Below are positions 1-11,090 of a DNA stretch of 64,000 nt, piece after piece (positions within the stretch are counted from its first letter, which is position 1; each line of letters starts with the position of its first letter). A program made the translations under genes and the position numbers. The DNA is from Rhizophagus irregularis. Its lineage: Eukaryota; Glomeromycota; Glomeromycetes; Glomerales; Glomeraceae. The stretch is from the NCBI RefSeq assembly GCF_026210795.1, contig NC_089440.1:4464001-4528000 (forward strand), given 5' to 3'. A model generated the notes under the pieces. The model worked only from the letters and a program-made list of their open reading frames with translations, was not told the DNA's origin and searched no databases.

Positions 1-47
1 GACTTTAAGAAAAACCGATTCTTTTAAAAAAATCATTTATTTTACAG

Positions 48-818
48 GGATTATGACTCGGTCGAGAAGTCGAAAAAGTATGTTATATTAAGTATAAATT
101 TTCGTCACAATTGAACAATTTATCCAAACATTTATATTATTTGTAGATCCTGACCAGTTTACCTATGTTTCCGCCAACGTAAAGATAATTAAACTACTTA
201 TCTCGGACCTTCAAAATTCATCAGATAGCGATGTAAAACGATCAGAACTGGATTATGATGAATATGACGACGAAGACAGCGTTGAAACCGATGATGAAGT
301 AAGAAATTATCAATAGATTTTCATATTTCACGATGTATATTTAATCTTTAATTTGTTATTTTTATCTAACAAGTGCGATGAATGGGAAGATGTAGAAGAA
401 CCTTCTCCGTTTGCTCCAGCCGAAGATTATGTTGTTCTTTCTGGTAATATAATGATGGCGTGTTTGTAATAGTTTTTAGAGTAAGCTTAAGAAGATTTAA
501 CATATTTCAAAAAATTTAGAATACCTAGATAAAGGGAAAGACCTTGACGATGTCGATGATGACCCAGACATAAAAGAAGATCCTGTTTATCTTACGAATC
601 TTAGAGTAAAATCATTATCTTTAATTTTGAAAATATTTATATAAAATAAAATGCAATCATGTATTAATTAAATTTGATTTATGCTATAGGATTATCTGAC
701 CGACTTTTTTCGTCATTGTGCAATGCAGAATGAGAATAATTTTGTTCAATTATGTTCCGAATTAAACGAAGATGAGCAACAAAAATTACAATCATTAGTT
801 AATGGCAAACATACATAA
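48..818 (+). CDS. IPO9: Importin-9-like karyopherin, 3' end (partial)
   Basis: This is the C-terminal part of a beta-karyopherin that carries cargo such as histones and ribosomal proteins through the nuclear pore. Five exons are readable: 48-77, 147-298, 374-443, 520-605 and 690-818, all with GT..AG introns and one open frame ending in TAA. The peptide starts with a basic TRSRSRKNPDQFT stretch, followed by VKIIKLLISDLQN, a long acidic loop rich in D and E (LDYDEYDDEDS, then CDEWEDVEEP), and ends in DYLTDFF with an NEDEQQKLQSLV tail. That order (basic stretch, acidic insert, YLTDF, short tail) is what I know of the importin-9/Kap114 C terminus. The 5' part lies left of the window. A poly(A)-type AATAAA-like stretch follows at about 837. 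Assignment to importin-9 rather than another karyopherin is from motif memory. Confidence 0.78.
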
Positions 819-1716
819 TATTGTACAAAAAGAACTTAATAAATTTATTAATGTATCTTAATATACTTTAGAAAATTATGTACAGAAAACAATTTTTTCA
901 CAATTATAGAGGGAAGTAATAATTCATTTAAAGGCCAAAATGATTATTTATTTTAATAAATAATTGTGAACTCTACTACTGTGGAATATGGAAAATTTGT
1001 TCGTATCTTTGGATCATATTTAGGCTAGGTCTGACTAAGTCTTATTAAGATTTAAAATTAAGGTTACGATAATGAAAGACAAATTTTTCAAAACATTTAA
1101 GTTCTTCTTGTCAATGGTATGGGTCTCATCAATTTCTCTTATGGGACCAAGTTAAACGAAATTTATAGAAATGAATCAAATGATATAAAAAAAGAAATAA
1201 AAATTTGAATTTTCGAGAATAAATTTATGAGAATTTTTTGCATTTTGGAATTTTTGCATTATGATATTGAAATTTCTAAATCTTTTTTTTTTAGTCATGA
1301 TCATCTTTCTATTAGTTGTATATAATCCTCTACGTGATTTTCTTATATCTTTTTCCATTTGATGCAGATTAGGCCATGTTGTCGCTTTATTGAACCAGAT
1401 ATATTGGACCTGCAAAAATTACTAAGTCAATTAAATTTACAGTTGATAAGGAAATGGGACATCAAACTATTTTGCTAAAAAAGATAGTGTAGATACCTCA
1501 CAGTGAAGAAAAAGTTAAAATAAAATTCTCGCAAGCAAATGAAGGAACCATATTGTCCAAAAATATCTAATAATAGCACCGGAGAAAGCTAAACGTCGAT
1601 TAACCGCAAACCGGTGGAAGTACTGATGGTTTCAAAATTTCCTTAAATTGGATTGTCAGGCATAATTTCTTTAAACAATCCGTAAACACTCTTTAGCAAC
1701 GCCTGTAATATTCTCT
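819..1716. other. Intergenic, importin-9 to BDP1 convergent 3' ends
   Basis: This stretch separates two convergent genes. It contains AT-rich 3' untranslated sequence and no open frame with coding character. A 79-codon minus-strand frame at 1176-1415 is lysine- and asparagine-rich with no recognisable motif and is not supported. I see no repeat or RNA gene here. Confidence 0.5.
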
Positions 1717-3174
1717 TTAAAATCTATATTTTTTTCTATATTCGAAGAATTCTCCTTGTCGAATCAATGCGTTGTGGAGGCGTTTATTATTTTTCTTTTG
1801 TTCGGTCTTAAATTTGTTCGTGATTTGTTTTTGTGTTCTTCTCATCACCGTCGCAATTCTACCAAAGTCCAACCCTAAAAGCGCAATGCATTTATAAAAT
1901 TTTTCTGTGTCTTGGGTGGACCAACGACGAGTAAATTCTTTAGGCACATCAGACCTCAATTGATTTGGTAATTCATCATATATGTCAAGCTCTATGACAT
2001 CCATTTTGTCGTATTCAGCTGCTGCTATAGGATTCAATCTATCTTTAAAAGACACACTTTCTTTTTCTCTTGATTTTTCATTGATGTCTTGCCAGGAATT
2101 GGGTTGCTTTACTCTCCTCTTTAATATAGGCCGCTCATAAGAGGTATCATTAACGTTGTCTTTACGCACTAGAGAAGTACTGTCAACTTCTTCAAAAGTG
2201 GTATCTACAGAAGAAGCTTCTTCGTTATATTCTACAGTGGAACACGAATCTTCAATTGAAGTCGGTTCGAAATCTTCAACGGTAATAGCTTCTTGATTTA
2301 TTGCGGGAAACGTTTCGAAAGCGAGTGAGGTTTGTGCAGCGTTTTCATCATTCGAGAATGGTTTATTACGCAAATTCGCCGTACATTTTCGGATTTCTTC
2401 TATAAGTTGAACATGATTGACTGGATTCTTCGGAGGCTTCGCCAAGCCGACACGACTTAGCTCCATCAAACGCACAAGATCGAAGACCGACCTGCAAGCT
2501 CTTTTTTCTCTCTCGCGTCTTTCATCATTCTCGGCGACATTACTAGATTGCTCGACTCGCAATTCATCTTCGCATGGTCTCATATCGGACGACGAGTTTG
2601 CAACTTCAGAAGAGGTTTCTTGAGAGATATTTCCAAGTCTCCATTTGTTATTGAATGTCTCATCGAGCGACATTCCACCATAACGTCCACTACCAATATC
2701 TGAAGAAGGGTTGGCAACTGATAGCGAAATTTTTTTAGGATGAATTTCGCCAGTTACAGCCATCGTACAGGGGCAACAAATATTATTGTCACAATTTAAA
2801 CCAAAGTCGAATCGTCTCTCGATTGCAAATAAAGGAAGAGACGCAACAAAAGATTCTTGCTCGTCATATTCATCATGCAAGATATCTTCATTCGTTCGTT
2901 GTCGTTTGAATTGAGGATGATATGTACCTGGTTCGGAAAAATCGGAAGGTGTTTCTGGTGTATTATTTTGCTTATTTGTTATTGCAGTCGGAATTTCTAT
3001 GGACGAGTAACTTTGTTCTGGTATAATTACTTCATTAACACGAGTTAAAGGTTTGGGTTCAAGTGGTACAGATTCGCTTTTAGGTGTTGGTTGCGAAGAA
3101 ACGAAAATCGGATTACCCCGTTTTTTCGCTGCTCGAGGACGTAACAAGAATCTATTCTTTTTTATTAACTCCAT
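1717..3174 (-). CDS. BDP1: TFIIIB subunit B'' (Bdp1), SANT/Myb domain
   Basis: Bdp1 is one of three TFIIIB subunits and is needed for RNA polymerase III initiation at tRNA, 5S and U6 genes. The gene is a single 485-codon exon. The decisive region is near residues 410-475: EFTRRWSTQDTEKFYKCI, then LLGLDFGRIATVM, then RTQKQITNKFKTEQ, which is the extended SANT domain typical of Bdp1 (W-S-x-x-x-T-x-x-F-Y, L-G-x-D-F, R-x-x-x-Q-I-x-N-K-F-K). The preceding linker (ELDIYDELP) is acidic. The first 400 residues are low-complexity, Ser/Glu-rich and poorly conserved, as expected for this family. The length is close to budding yeast Bdp1 (about 594 aa) and far below the human protein. The frame stops just after the SANT extension (QGEFFEYRKKYRF), so little follows it. 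It runs head-to-tail with PAT1, whose 3' end is 294 bp upstream. Confidence 0.85.
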   Translation of the reverse strand: MELIKKNRFLLRPRAAKKRGNPIFVSSQPTPKSESVPLEPKPLTRVNEVIIPEQSYSSIEIPTAITNKQNNTPETPSDFSEPGTYHPQFKRQRTNEDILHDEYDEQESFVASLPLFAIERRFDFGLNCDNNICCPCTMAVTGEIHPKKISLSVANPSSDIGSGRYGGMSLDETFNNKWRLGNISQETSSEVANSSSDMRPCEDELRVEQSSNVAENDERREREKRACRSVFDLVRLMELSRVGLAKPPKNPVNHVQLIEEIRKCTANLRNKPFSNDENAAQTSLAFETFPAINQEAITVEDFEPTSIEDSCSTVEYNEEASSVDTTFEEVDSTSLVRKDNVNDTSYERPILKRRVKQPNSWQDINEKSREKESVSFKDRLNPIAAAEYDKMDVIELDIYDELPNQLRSDVPKEFTRRWSTQDTEKFYKCIALLGLDFGRIATVMRRTQKQITNKFKTEQKKNNKRLHNALIRQGEFFEYRKKYRF

Positions 3175-3467
3175 GATCTATTAACTAGTATATCTATGTG
3201 ACTATATCTCAACTACCTAAATTTGATTGGATGATTTGTGCCGTATTTGTAACACAAAAAAATGTCATCTGACGTGCTTTTAACCAAATTACTTAATTGA
3301 AACTAAATTTAATTGAATCTCTAAAATATATATTCATTCTTAAAAAACTTTTGATTTTATTCATTTATTTCATATAGTACAAAATAAAGTTTTGTAAATT
3401 ATGATTATTTCTTTTTTTTTTTTTTTTTTTTGTAAATAAACAAACAATTCTTAAAAATATTTTTTAT
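3175..3467. promoter_or_regulatory. BDP1 upstream region and PAT1 3' flank
   Basis: This 293-bp gap between two minus-strand genes holds a CCAAT-type motif on the minus strand (plus strand reads TTGATTGGATGATTTG near 3216) and a 20-nt T run at 3411-3430. The CCAAT motif sits about 45 bp upstream of the BDP1 start and is a plausible promoter element, by inference only. Confidence 0.3.
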
Positions 3468-6400
3468 TTAAATTTTAAGTTGTGATGCATCAAGTCCCAA
3501 TGCGTTTAAAAATAAATTAACATTGGCAATTTTGTGTGATGATGATTTATCAGTTGTAAGCCTTGAAGCTTGTATTACAGTATCTAATACTCGTTCCCTA
3601 ATTATGAAAAAATTTCATCGTCAATTTAATGAATAGAAAATATTGAACACTACTGACAAAAATTTTACCTCACTTCGGTTACTAAAATATGTTGTTGATC
3701 AGTAGATGCACCGACAGCCATCGCTGCAAGAAATTGCCATACATACATATCGTCTATTCCAATATTAAATGGTGGAAACAATGAAAGAAAATGATTCTGC
3801 AATAGACTGAATAGTCGATTGTATATCTCTTGCCTAGGTAATATCACATAATATAATAGTAATAAGATTAAAATTTATAGGCAAGAATAAAAATAATTTA
3901 ATAAAAGAAACTCATTTATTACCATTGTAATAATTCTCGTTCTTCCGGTAAAGGCAAACCTTGCATAGCTCCACCTCCTTGTTTTAGTATTTCAGTACGG
4001 CTCAAAAACATCGTTAAAAAAGCTAAACCAACCTAAATCAATTGTAAAGTTATATGAATACCTATAATAAATTCTATTTGATTTATAAAATCATAACTTT
4101 AAAACAAAGTACAACTTAAATTACAAATATTTCAAAATAGTTTAACAATAATCATACCTTACTTCTTGCCACCCACACAATATTATTTCTTTCAATGAAT
4201 AATCCAAATAACCCAAGTACAATTCTCATTGGTGCCTCTGCTACAAATTGTAACAGCGGCGGAACAACAGTGTTCATATATAATTCAACCTCATCTAACA
4301 TTGCAGGACTAACAATTCCTTGAGTTCCCCAAATTGCACCTTTACAAACATCAAGTGTCTCAAAATTGGCAACTAACATGGTGATTAATGTGAGAATTTG
4401 ATCAGGAAGACAATGTCGCAGTACACGCGGAATGACTTTTTTCCCTTTTGCAACAGAAAGTATACTAATAAATGGATGCGGATAACTTTTTATTACAAAC
4501 AAAAATGGTTAGTGGACTTATCAAATGTTTCAATTAAGAATAAGTTTAATACCACTTTACCTGACACCGATCATTTCCGTAACTCTTAGTTCTTCCCACA
4601 TTTTTTTGGCCAGCTCTGCGTATTCTTCATTCCTAAACCAAATCAATAATTAGATTATAAAATTAAAAATATGTAAATATGTATTTAGAAATATATTTAC
4701 CATTTTTCAACTGCTTCTCGCTCATGATCGACATATGGTCTTGGTAATGGTGGTTGATTTCTCCTTAATTCTTCTAAAGCAAGTACGGCTGTGTAAACAT
4801 TCTCAATGGATCGCAGAACTTTCCTATGATCTATGATGCCGTGGGATGAAATTGATGGGATTTTTTGGTGTTGTTGTTGATTTCCACCACTAGGTCCCAC
4901 ATGGTGATGTGTATCATTATGTTTGGAAGAAACCTGTAATAATTGTCTGGGATTACGAACGGAATTAAGTGCAATTTTGCCTAAAGCACCTTCAAGTGAT
5001 ACTAATGTGTCAAAAAATCCAAATAAATTTGTTAAACAAATAAATATATATTTCATATATAATATAAAATAAACCGAATTTCTTACGCTGAGTTAATTTG
5101 GGTTTTCTCCTGGCATCATTTACTATTCTCAAGACCTGTTGTTGCATTTTCAATAACCCACTTTCTGATCCTCTACTACGGTGCCTTCGTTCATGTCCCA
5201 TGAATCCAGCTCCACCGTGCGGAGAAAAGGCAGACATATGAGGCTGTGTTTGTCGGTTTCTTATGGCTGAATAAACTTGAAAATAAAAATCATCTGCATA
5301 GGGATCATCCGTCACGAGTTGAGATATCTGAATTTTATTAATCCAGTCTTTATCGCTTTGAGTCATAAGACCATTAAATCTGGACTAAATTAAGATAAAA
5401 TTATTAATTATTATTAAAAAAATGTTAAACGTGAAATCAAAAATATTACCATTTCGGCTAACTTTCGTTGTTTCTCTCGTCTCTTCCTTTCCCTATGATA
5501 CAACAAAACTTCATGTTCCCGAAGAGCCGCCTCTTGTTCAAGATAAGCAATAGTTTCTTGTTCACTGTAAACAGCCTCTGTCGTGGGATGAATAGGTAAC
5601 TGTTGTGGGCGACCGTTTATGCCCATTATGGCAGCCTCAACTTCAGCCAAGCTCAACATCTTTTTTTCTGGTAATCCAGCTTGCCTGTGTAATTGTGCTT
5701 CAATTTCTTCAAGAGGGATTGGTATGCGGGTGGAAGGATGTGATGATAGCCCAAAGCCAGGAGGTAAGGGAGATGTCTGAGGCGGAGTGTAACGCTGTGG
5801 TATGGTACTGTCTTGGACAAGAGTAAGAGAGTCTAATAATAAAAAAAAATTGGTCAGCCACAAGAAAGAAAAAATTCGGAAATCAGGAAAAATTTGAGTC
5901 AATGGAAACCATTGTTCTTCTAATGATAACATTTTACTTTGGAATCACACCTTTACGGTTTGGTGGCGGATGAAAAGTTCCCCATATTGAAGGGCTTATG
6001 GGTGGCTATTATTATAATATAGATAATTATGTTCGTTAGTAATTTAGTTAATTAAAATATAATACTAAAAAAAAAATACCTCTGGTAATGGTGGTGTGAT
6101 TACTGTTTCTCCTGAATGTCCATTAACTATACCATTTGAATCATCTCCCCATAATGCAGCATAAGATGGCCTACGCTTATCCGGTTCTAAAAAAAAAAAA
6201 TGACACAATAAAAAAATTTTGTTAAAAAATGTACCGGATCAGAAACGACAAAATATAAACACATCATACCATCAACATTTTCTGAATTATTACTACTTTC
6301 CCGTCGGTTAACATAGATTTCCTCTTCTTTTTGTATAGTACCTACTATTTTTGCAGTACTTCCTGTATAATCAAAATCTTGGCCTAAAAATCGGAATCAG

Positions 6401-6777
6401 ATTAAAATGCTTTAGAATTTTCAAAATTAATATTGTAAGAAAAACATCCAAATCCAAAAGCAAAACGATCTAAAAAAACTTGGTGGAAAACACAACACCA
6501 AAAATATAAAAGTACCAATATCTCCAACATTTCCAAAAGTTTCGTCATTAAAATCGTCCCCTGTTTCTTCCAATTGGGTACCCAAATCAAAGTTCTGCTC
6601 ATCGTCATAAACTCCAAAGTCTTCCCCCGAAATGAGAGTAATATCTTTAAGTTTCCTCTCCAACTCTTCCTCCTCGATTTCGTCCTTTTGCCCACCGTTA
6701 TTTTCCCCCAACCCATTTAATTGGTCAGAGTCTATTGGTGGTAAAGTAGTATCGAACCCGAAGAAAGAGTCTGACAT
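3468..6777 (-). CDS. PAT1: PAT1 family mRNA decay/decapping scaffold
   Basis: PAT1 links deadenylated mRNA, via Lsm1-7, Dhh1 and Dcp2, to decapping in P-bodies. I read twelve exons: 6777-6516, 6383-6270, 6186-6080, 6005-5951, 5832-5450, 5384-5087, 5001-4701, 4632-4561, 4485-4158, 4032-3923, 3833-3669 and 3597-3468. They total 2325 nt (774 aa), in frame throughout and close to human PATL1. The N terminus opens with MSDSFFGFDTTLPP, the acidic FGF-containing start expected of Pat1. The middle is Pro/Gln-rich with a basic coiled stretch (YHRERKRREKQRKLAEM). The hallmark TQSDKDWINKIQISQLVTDD is followed by a DPYADDFYFQVYS element. The C-terminal alpha-helical domain (ARRKPKLTQ, LEGALGKI, then KGKKVIPRVLRHC) follows. 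It shares a 283-bp divergent promoter with the coiled-coil gene starting at 7061. Confidence 0.92.
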
Positions 6778-7060
6778 TATTATCTGTCTCTTATCTTCGT
6801 TTCACCTTGTGATCTGAAAAAAAATTATACGATAACTCTCTCTATCGATATTCGACGGAAAACACTTTTTGGGTAGCCTATTAGAAATTAAACCAACTTT
6901 TAGGTTTGGGCACGTTTTATCCAATTACGGAATCATTTTTTTTTTTCAGTGCTACTTTTTCTTAAACTGGTATATGTTGATTGTGATACGCGTATAATAG
7001 ATAAATTGTAATTGTTACATAAATTTGATTTAAATAATCATTATTCTTTCACCATTTTTA

Positions 7061-8061
7061 ATGCCACAAGAAAAGACTTCACGAATGCGTCATCATAATA
7101 CTACACAATTGCTCGATAGTTCATCGATCCCAAGATTAAGGTATTAAATAAGAAGAAAAAAGTATGTTCTTAGATTTTTTAATAATATTTATTGTTTAAA
7201 TCTTTATAATTTAATTATCGTTATTCTAACGTATCTAGGAACGAATTCACGGAATTAGAATGTTATCTTACAAAAGAATACGAGGATTTAAAGTCTTTAT
7301 GGCTAGATTTAAATGAACAACACGCAAAAGCAAAGTCTGAAGAAGAAGTACTTGTTCAAATGTTAAAGGAAAAAAGAACAACTGAAAATTCACAAGATTC
7401 TAGTTTAGATGATAATACAAATAATCTTATGCAAGTGGTATATTTACATCTACAATAATTTAAACAAGTTTTATCTATTCATTCCATTTTTTTATTGAAC
7501 TTGGTTTATTAATGCAGAATACGGATGAAATTGAGAACGAGACTTCGACTTTGGGGAATTCACCTAGTTCTGAATATAATGAATCGGTCATACATAAACC
7601 ATTAGTGAAAGCGGGAGCAGGAAATGACATAACCGATTCATTCGATTTGTTAACGCTATCATCGCCAAATATTTCAGAAACAGGAGAATCAGAATTTCAA
7701 AATGGAGCATTAACGGAAAAATCTTCAGAATTTAACATTAAAGATAATTTAAATAATGCATTGCGCAAGTTACAAAAGTTGGATGAAGAAGACTATGATA
7801 TTAGCCAAGACGAAGAGATGACAGATATAATTTCAATAGAGAGCAAAACTTTACCTACACATGAAAGCGATGATGATCATGAAATAAGTGAGTATTTATT
7901 ATATATAAATATATATATTTTTTTTGTTTAATTTGTTAATGTATCTAATTATGATTTTTTTTCAAATAGTTGATGATATTGGTGATGATGAATGGAGCGA
8001 AGATAAGACTAGATTAGCTCTTAAAGATATGTTAGATATGATGCGGGATCAAAATAGTTAA
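7061..8061 (+). CDS. Uncharacterised acidic coiled-coil protein
   Basis: I do not recognise this 246-aa protein. Four exons (7061-7140, 7239-7437, 7518-7887, 7970-8061) give a continuous frame; the donor at 7437 has an in-frame alternative 3 nt upstream. The N terminus is short and basic (MPQEKTSRMRHH). Then comes a helical, heptad-like stretch in exon 2 (FTELECYLTKEYEDLKSLW, then EEEVLVQMLKEKR), a disordered Ser/Glu/Asp-rich middle, a second helix (LNNALRKLQKLDEEDYD) and an acidic segment with DDIGDDEWSED. It ends in a helix with LALKDMLDMMRDQNS. No signal peptide, membrane segment or enzyme motif is visible. Divergent from PAT1 and tail-to-tail with MED10, it is probably a nuclear or cytosolic complex subunit, but that is inference from composition and context only. 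Confidence 0.75.
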
Positions 8062-8357
8062 ATTTTTTTTTTTGGTTGAGTTTTAATAAAGCTGTGGGAT
8101 TATTATATTTGATAATCGATTATATGTCGTAAACAAGTGATGAAAATAGAAATTTTAAATTTACTATTAATGTCCATTTGTTGTTGTAGATTTGCTTGAT
8201 TGACATTGCTTATAAAAATCTGTTTGTTCTGGAAATGATTCCTGAAGTTGTTCAAGAAGCAAATTTGAAAAATCCTAATAATTAATATCCAATAAAATGA
8301 ATTAATATTATTGAAGGAGAGAATTATAAAAGAACAATAAAACGTATGTAATGCTTA

Positions 8358-8918
8358 TCATATTATTACTTTTATTGCTTCATTTTTTACATTCATTGAT
8401 GCACTTTCTTCCGTCACTTCTTCTACGTAATCCATCATAAATTTATCAGGATTACGTCCTTCGTCGATATATCTACGTGAAAATAAATGAAAAACATAAA
8501 TTGTAAATAAGAAATAATATAAATATATAAAAAAAAAATTATTAAAAAATAAATTAAATTACTCTATCACTTCTAATGGAACTTCAATATGTTTAATTTT
8601 TTCTTGAAGTTTATGTATATCATCAAAACAGACAGCTAAATCCGATCTATTTATATAAAATAAATTGAGAAACTTTATAATTTTTAATTGCAAAACAAAA
8701 TTTGAAAGTTCAACATACAAAGTATGAGATAATACCCATTTTTGATCTGGGTTCGGATTATAATCGTTTAATTGTACCATTATCTCCCATATTTTAATAA
8801 GAAGATTGTCTATAGTGTCTTCAAGTTGTGATCGTGGATCGCTGTGTCCATTTTGCTGTGCATTTTGCTGTGACGGCTGTTCAGTTTCAGTAGCAGTTGT
8901 CATCATCATGGGTCCCAT
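8358..8918 (-). CDS. MED10: Mediator complex subunit 10 (Med10/Nut2)
   Basis: MED10 is a middle-module subunit of Mediator, which connects transcription factors to RNA polymerase II. Three exons (8918-8719, 8646-8563, 8472-8358) total 399 nt, giving 132 aa, nearly the 135 aa of the human protein. The family signature is clear: LEDTIDNLLIKIWEIMVQL near residues 32-50, and EKIKHIEVPLEVIEYIDEGR near 85-105, followed by NPDKFMMDYVEEV. The intron at 8718-8647 keeps an open frame if retained, so a naive ORF would insert 24 extra residues (ELSNFVLQLKIIKF and so on). The GTATGT donor, TAG acceptor and family length all argue for splicing. It is divergent from the GrpE gene, 315 bp away. Confidence 0.92.
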
Positions 8919-9233
8919 TAATATAAACCTGAAAATGAAATTTGTCTAGATTTATATTATGTTAATATAAATTATAAGATCAAAAAGGTCGGTTAAAGGT
9001 TATATTTTTCTGGCGAGAAAATTGAATTTTCTGCTGTTTATATATTTATTTTTTTATGAATGCATTATGTAATTTACCAAATTACGTTAGTTATGTATTA
9101 CGACATTTATCCACAGATTTACTATGACCTTTTTTGTAACACAATCGACAATATATATAGCTGATAAAAAAATTTTTTACATCTATAAGTTGAAAAAAAT
9201 CAAAAAAAAATCAATTTTTAATAAACTTAAAAA

Positions 9234-9990
9234 ATGTCATTATCTTTGTCATTATTTCGTAGAGGATTATTTAATAATGTAAAAGGTTCCTTTTTATCAC
9301 CTTCGATAAGAATAACAAGACCGCCACACAGAATATTATTATCAACAGCGGCTCAAGAAAATGATACTAATAACAGTAAGAATGCCCCAGCTTCTGAAAA
9401 AACTGAAAAAGTTGAAGAAATCGATGATTCTGCTGTAAAAGATAAACAAATAGCTGAGCTTAAGGTATCTAAATAAAATTTTAATCAAAAAAGAAAAAAA
9501 AAAAAGAAAATTTTATTAAATACTCTTTAAAACAACTATATATATATATATTATTTAGGATAGTTATCTTAGGTGTTTAGCAGATATGGAAAATTTACGA
9601 GAACGTACACGTAAAGAAGTAGAAAGTACAGCACAATTTGCTATACAAAAATTTGCCAAAGATTTACTTAATACAGTAGATATTTTAAATCTAGCTTTAT
9701 CTTCCGTTCCTGCTGAAGTTCGCAATGATACTCAAAACAATCCTCATTTAGTTAATTTATACACTGGAGTTTCTTTAACTGAATCTGAATTATTAAATAT
9801 TTTAAGGAGACATGGTGTTGAAAAAATTGAACCTTTAGGTCAAAAATTTGATCCTAATCTTCATGAAGCTATTTATCAAGTTAATGACCCTAATAAAGAA
9901 CCTGGAATTGTTTGTGATGTACAAAAAGTTGGTTATTCTTTATTTGGTAGAGTTATTAGGCCTGCTCAGGTTGGAGTTAATAATAGTTAG
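9234..9990 (+). CDS. MGE1: Mitochondrial GrpE nucleotide-exchange factor
   Basis: Mge1 releases ADP from mitochondrial Hsp70 during protein import and folding in the matrix. Two exons (9234-9464, 9559-9990) encode 220 aa, the usual size. Residues 1-35 are rich in Ser, Arg and Leu and almost free of acidic residues (SLSLFRRGLFNNVKGS), a typical matrix-targeting presequence. A charged coiled-coil stretch follows, with YLRCLADMENLRERTRKEVE (the GrpE central motif D-x-x-N-x-x-x-R-x-x-x-E), then AKDLLNTVDILNLAL. The C-terminal beta domain has GVEKIEPLGQKFDPNLHEAI, then GYSLFGRVIRPAQVGV, close to the canonical R-x-x-V-x-V-x-x-G ending. The only intron separates the helical linker from the DSYLR helix. 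Confidence 0.95.
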
Positions 9991-11090
9991 ATTTTAGTGA
10001 AAGATTAGTTCACATAAATATGGGAATAAAGAAATTCTGTAAGCATATAAAAATCATGTAATTTTGTTAAACAATACTATACCGTAGTTTTTCTTCATAT
10101 ATAAATCATTTAAATAGTTAAATAGTTTTATAGTTTTAATAATTTTTTAATAAAATTAATATATATAATCCAAAATTATTTTAATTAGCTTAATTAGCTT
10201 AATTGGAAATGCAGGTTTTAAATCGTGGATGTGTTTCACACAATTCATTTATCATAATTTATAAATCAAATTCTTTTACAATATTCTTTTGCACATTAAT
10301 TACATTAATTGCAATTTATTCAATTTATTCTTATAATAGAGTAGTTCTACATGCTGAAGGGCTAAAGAAATTGCAATTTATTCTTATACGGTACAATAAT
10401 AGAGTAGTTCTACATGCTGAAGGGCTAAAGATAACAAAATTAATCGAAAAAGTTTTTTGACATCTCATTATTATTAGTTATTAATTTAAAAAGGAACAAT
10501 TGAAAATATAATTTATAGATATTTATATCATCTAAAAGTTGAATAATCAAAGCTAATTATAGGGTTTAACTCATACAGAATCAATAGAATCGATGTAAGT
10601 AGTAGGTAGAGTACGTTTTAAAAATTTATTAATTTATTTAATTTATTTATTAGAATTCTATTAACTAATTCTATTTGATTTTACTTATATATATATTAAG
10701 GAAGTTGCTGAAATAAGATGAATTTTATAAATAATAATTTTTCATTGTAAACTGGTATTTTTTATACCATAAACGGCTGATTATATTAAAATCACATACC
10801 AAAAAAAAAAAAAAAAAAATTACAAATTAAATTATATATATCGTCCAGCGTGTAAATTAAACAATAGATATATTTAATCAAATTCGCTAATATATAATAT
10901 ATAAAATAATCTTCGCTCTCATCCAGCGAGAGTCATAATTGTCAACTTTACACATTATTTACATCAAATCCATAAACTGAATCTCTTCCTCTATATTTAT
11001 ACTTACTTTTTTTCTTGCAGCACCGTGCAAACTAAGATATATTATAGCTCTTGAGAATATTGTTTTTACTAATAGTAACAAAAATAAATG
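9991..11090. other. Intergenic after GrpE, with a 63-bp tandem duplication
   Basis: This gap between convergent genes is AT-rich and shows no supported gene. It contains a partial tandem duplication of about 63 bp (10333-10368 and 10396-10431 match almost perfectly over the core TAGAGTAGTTCTACATGCTG), two short repeats of TTAGCTTAAT near 10186-10201 and a 20-nt A run at 10801-10819. The 85-codon frame at 10203-10460 merely spans the duplication. Confidence 0.5.

Noticed and set aside
1176-1415. 79-codon minus-strand frame between importin-9 and BDP1
   Set aside because: Composition is Lys/Asn/Phe-rich as expected by chance in AT-rich DNA; no motif and no splice partners.
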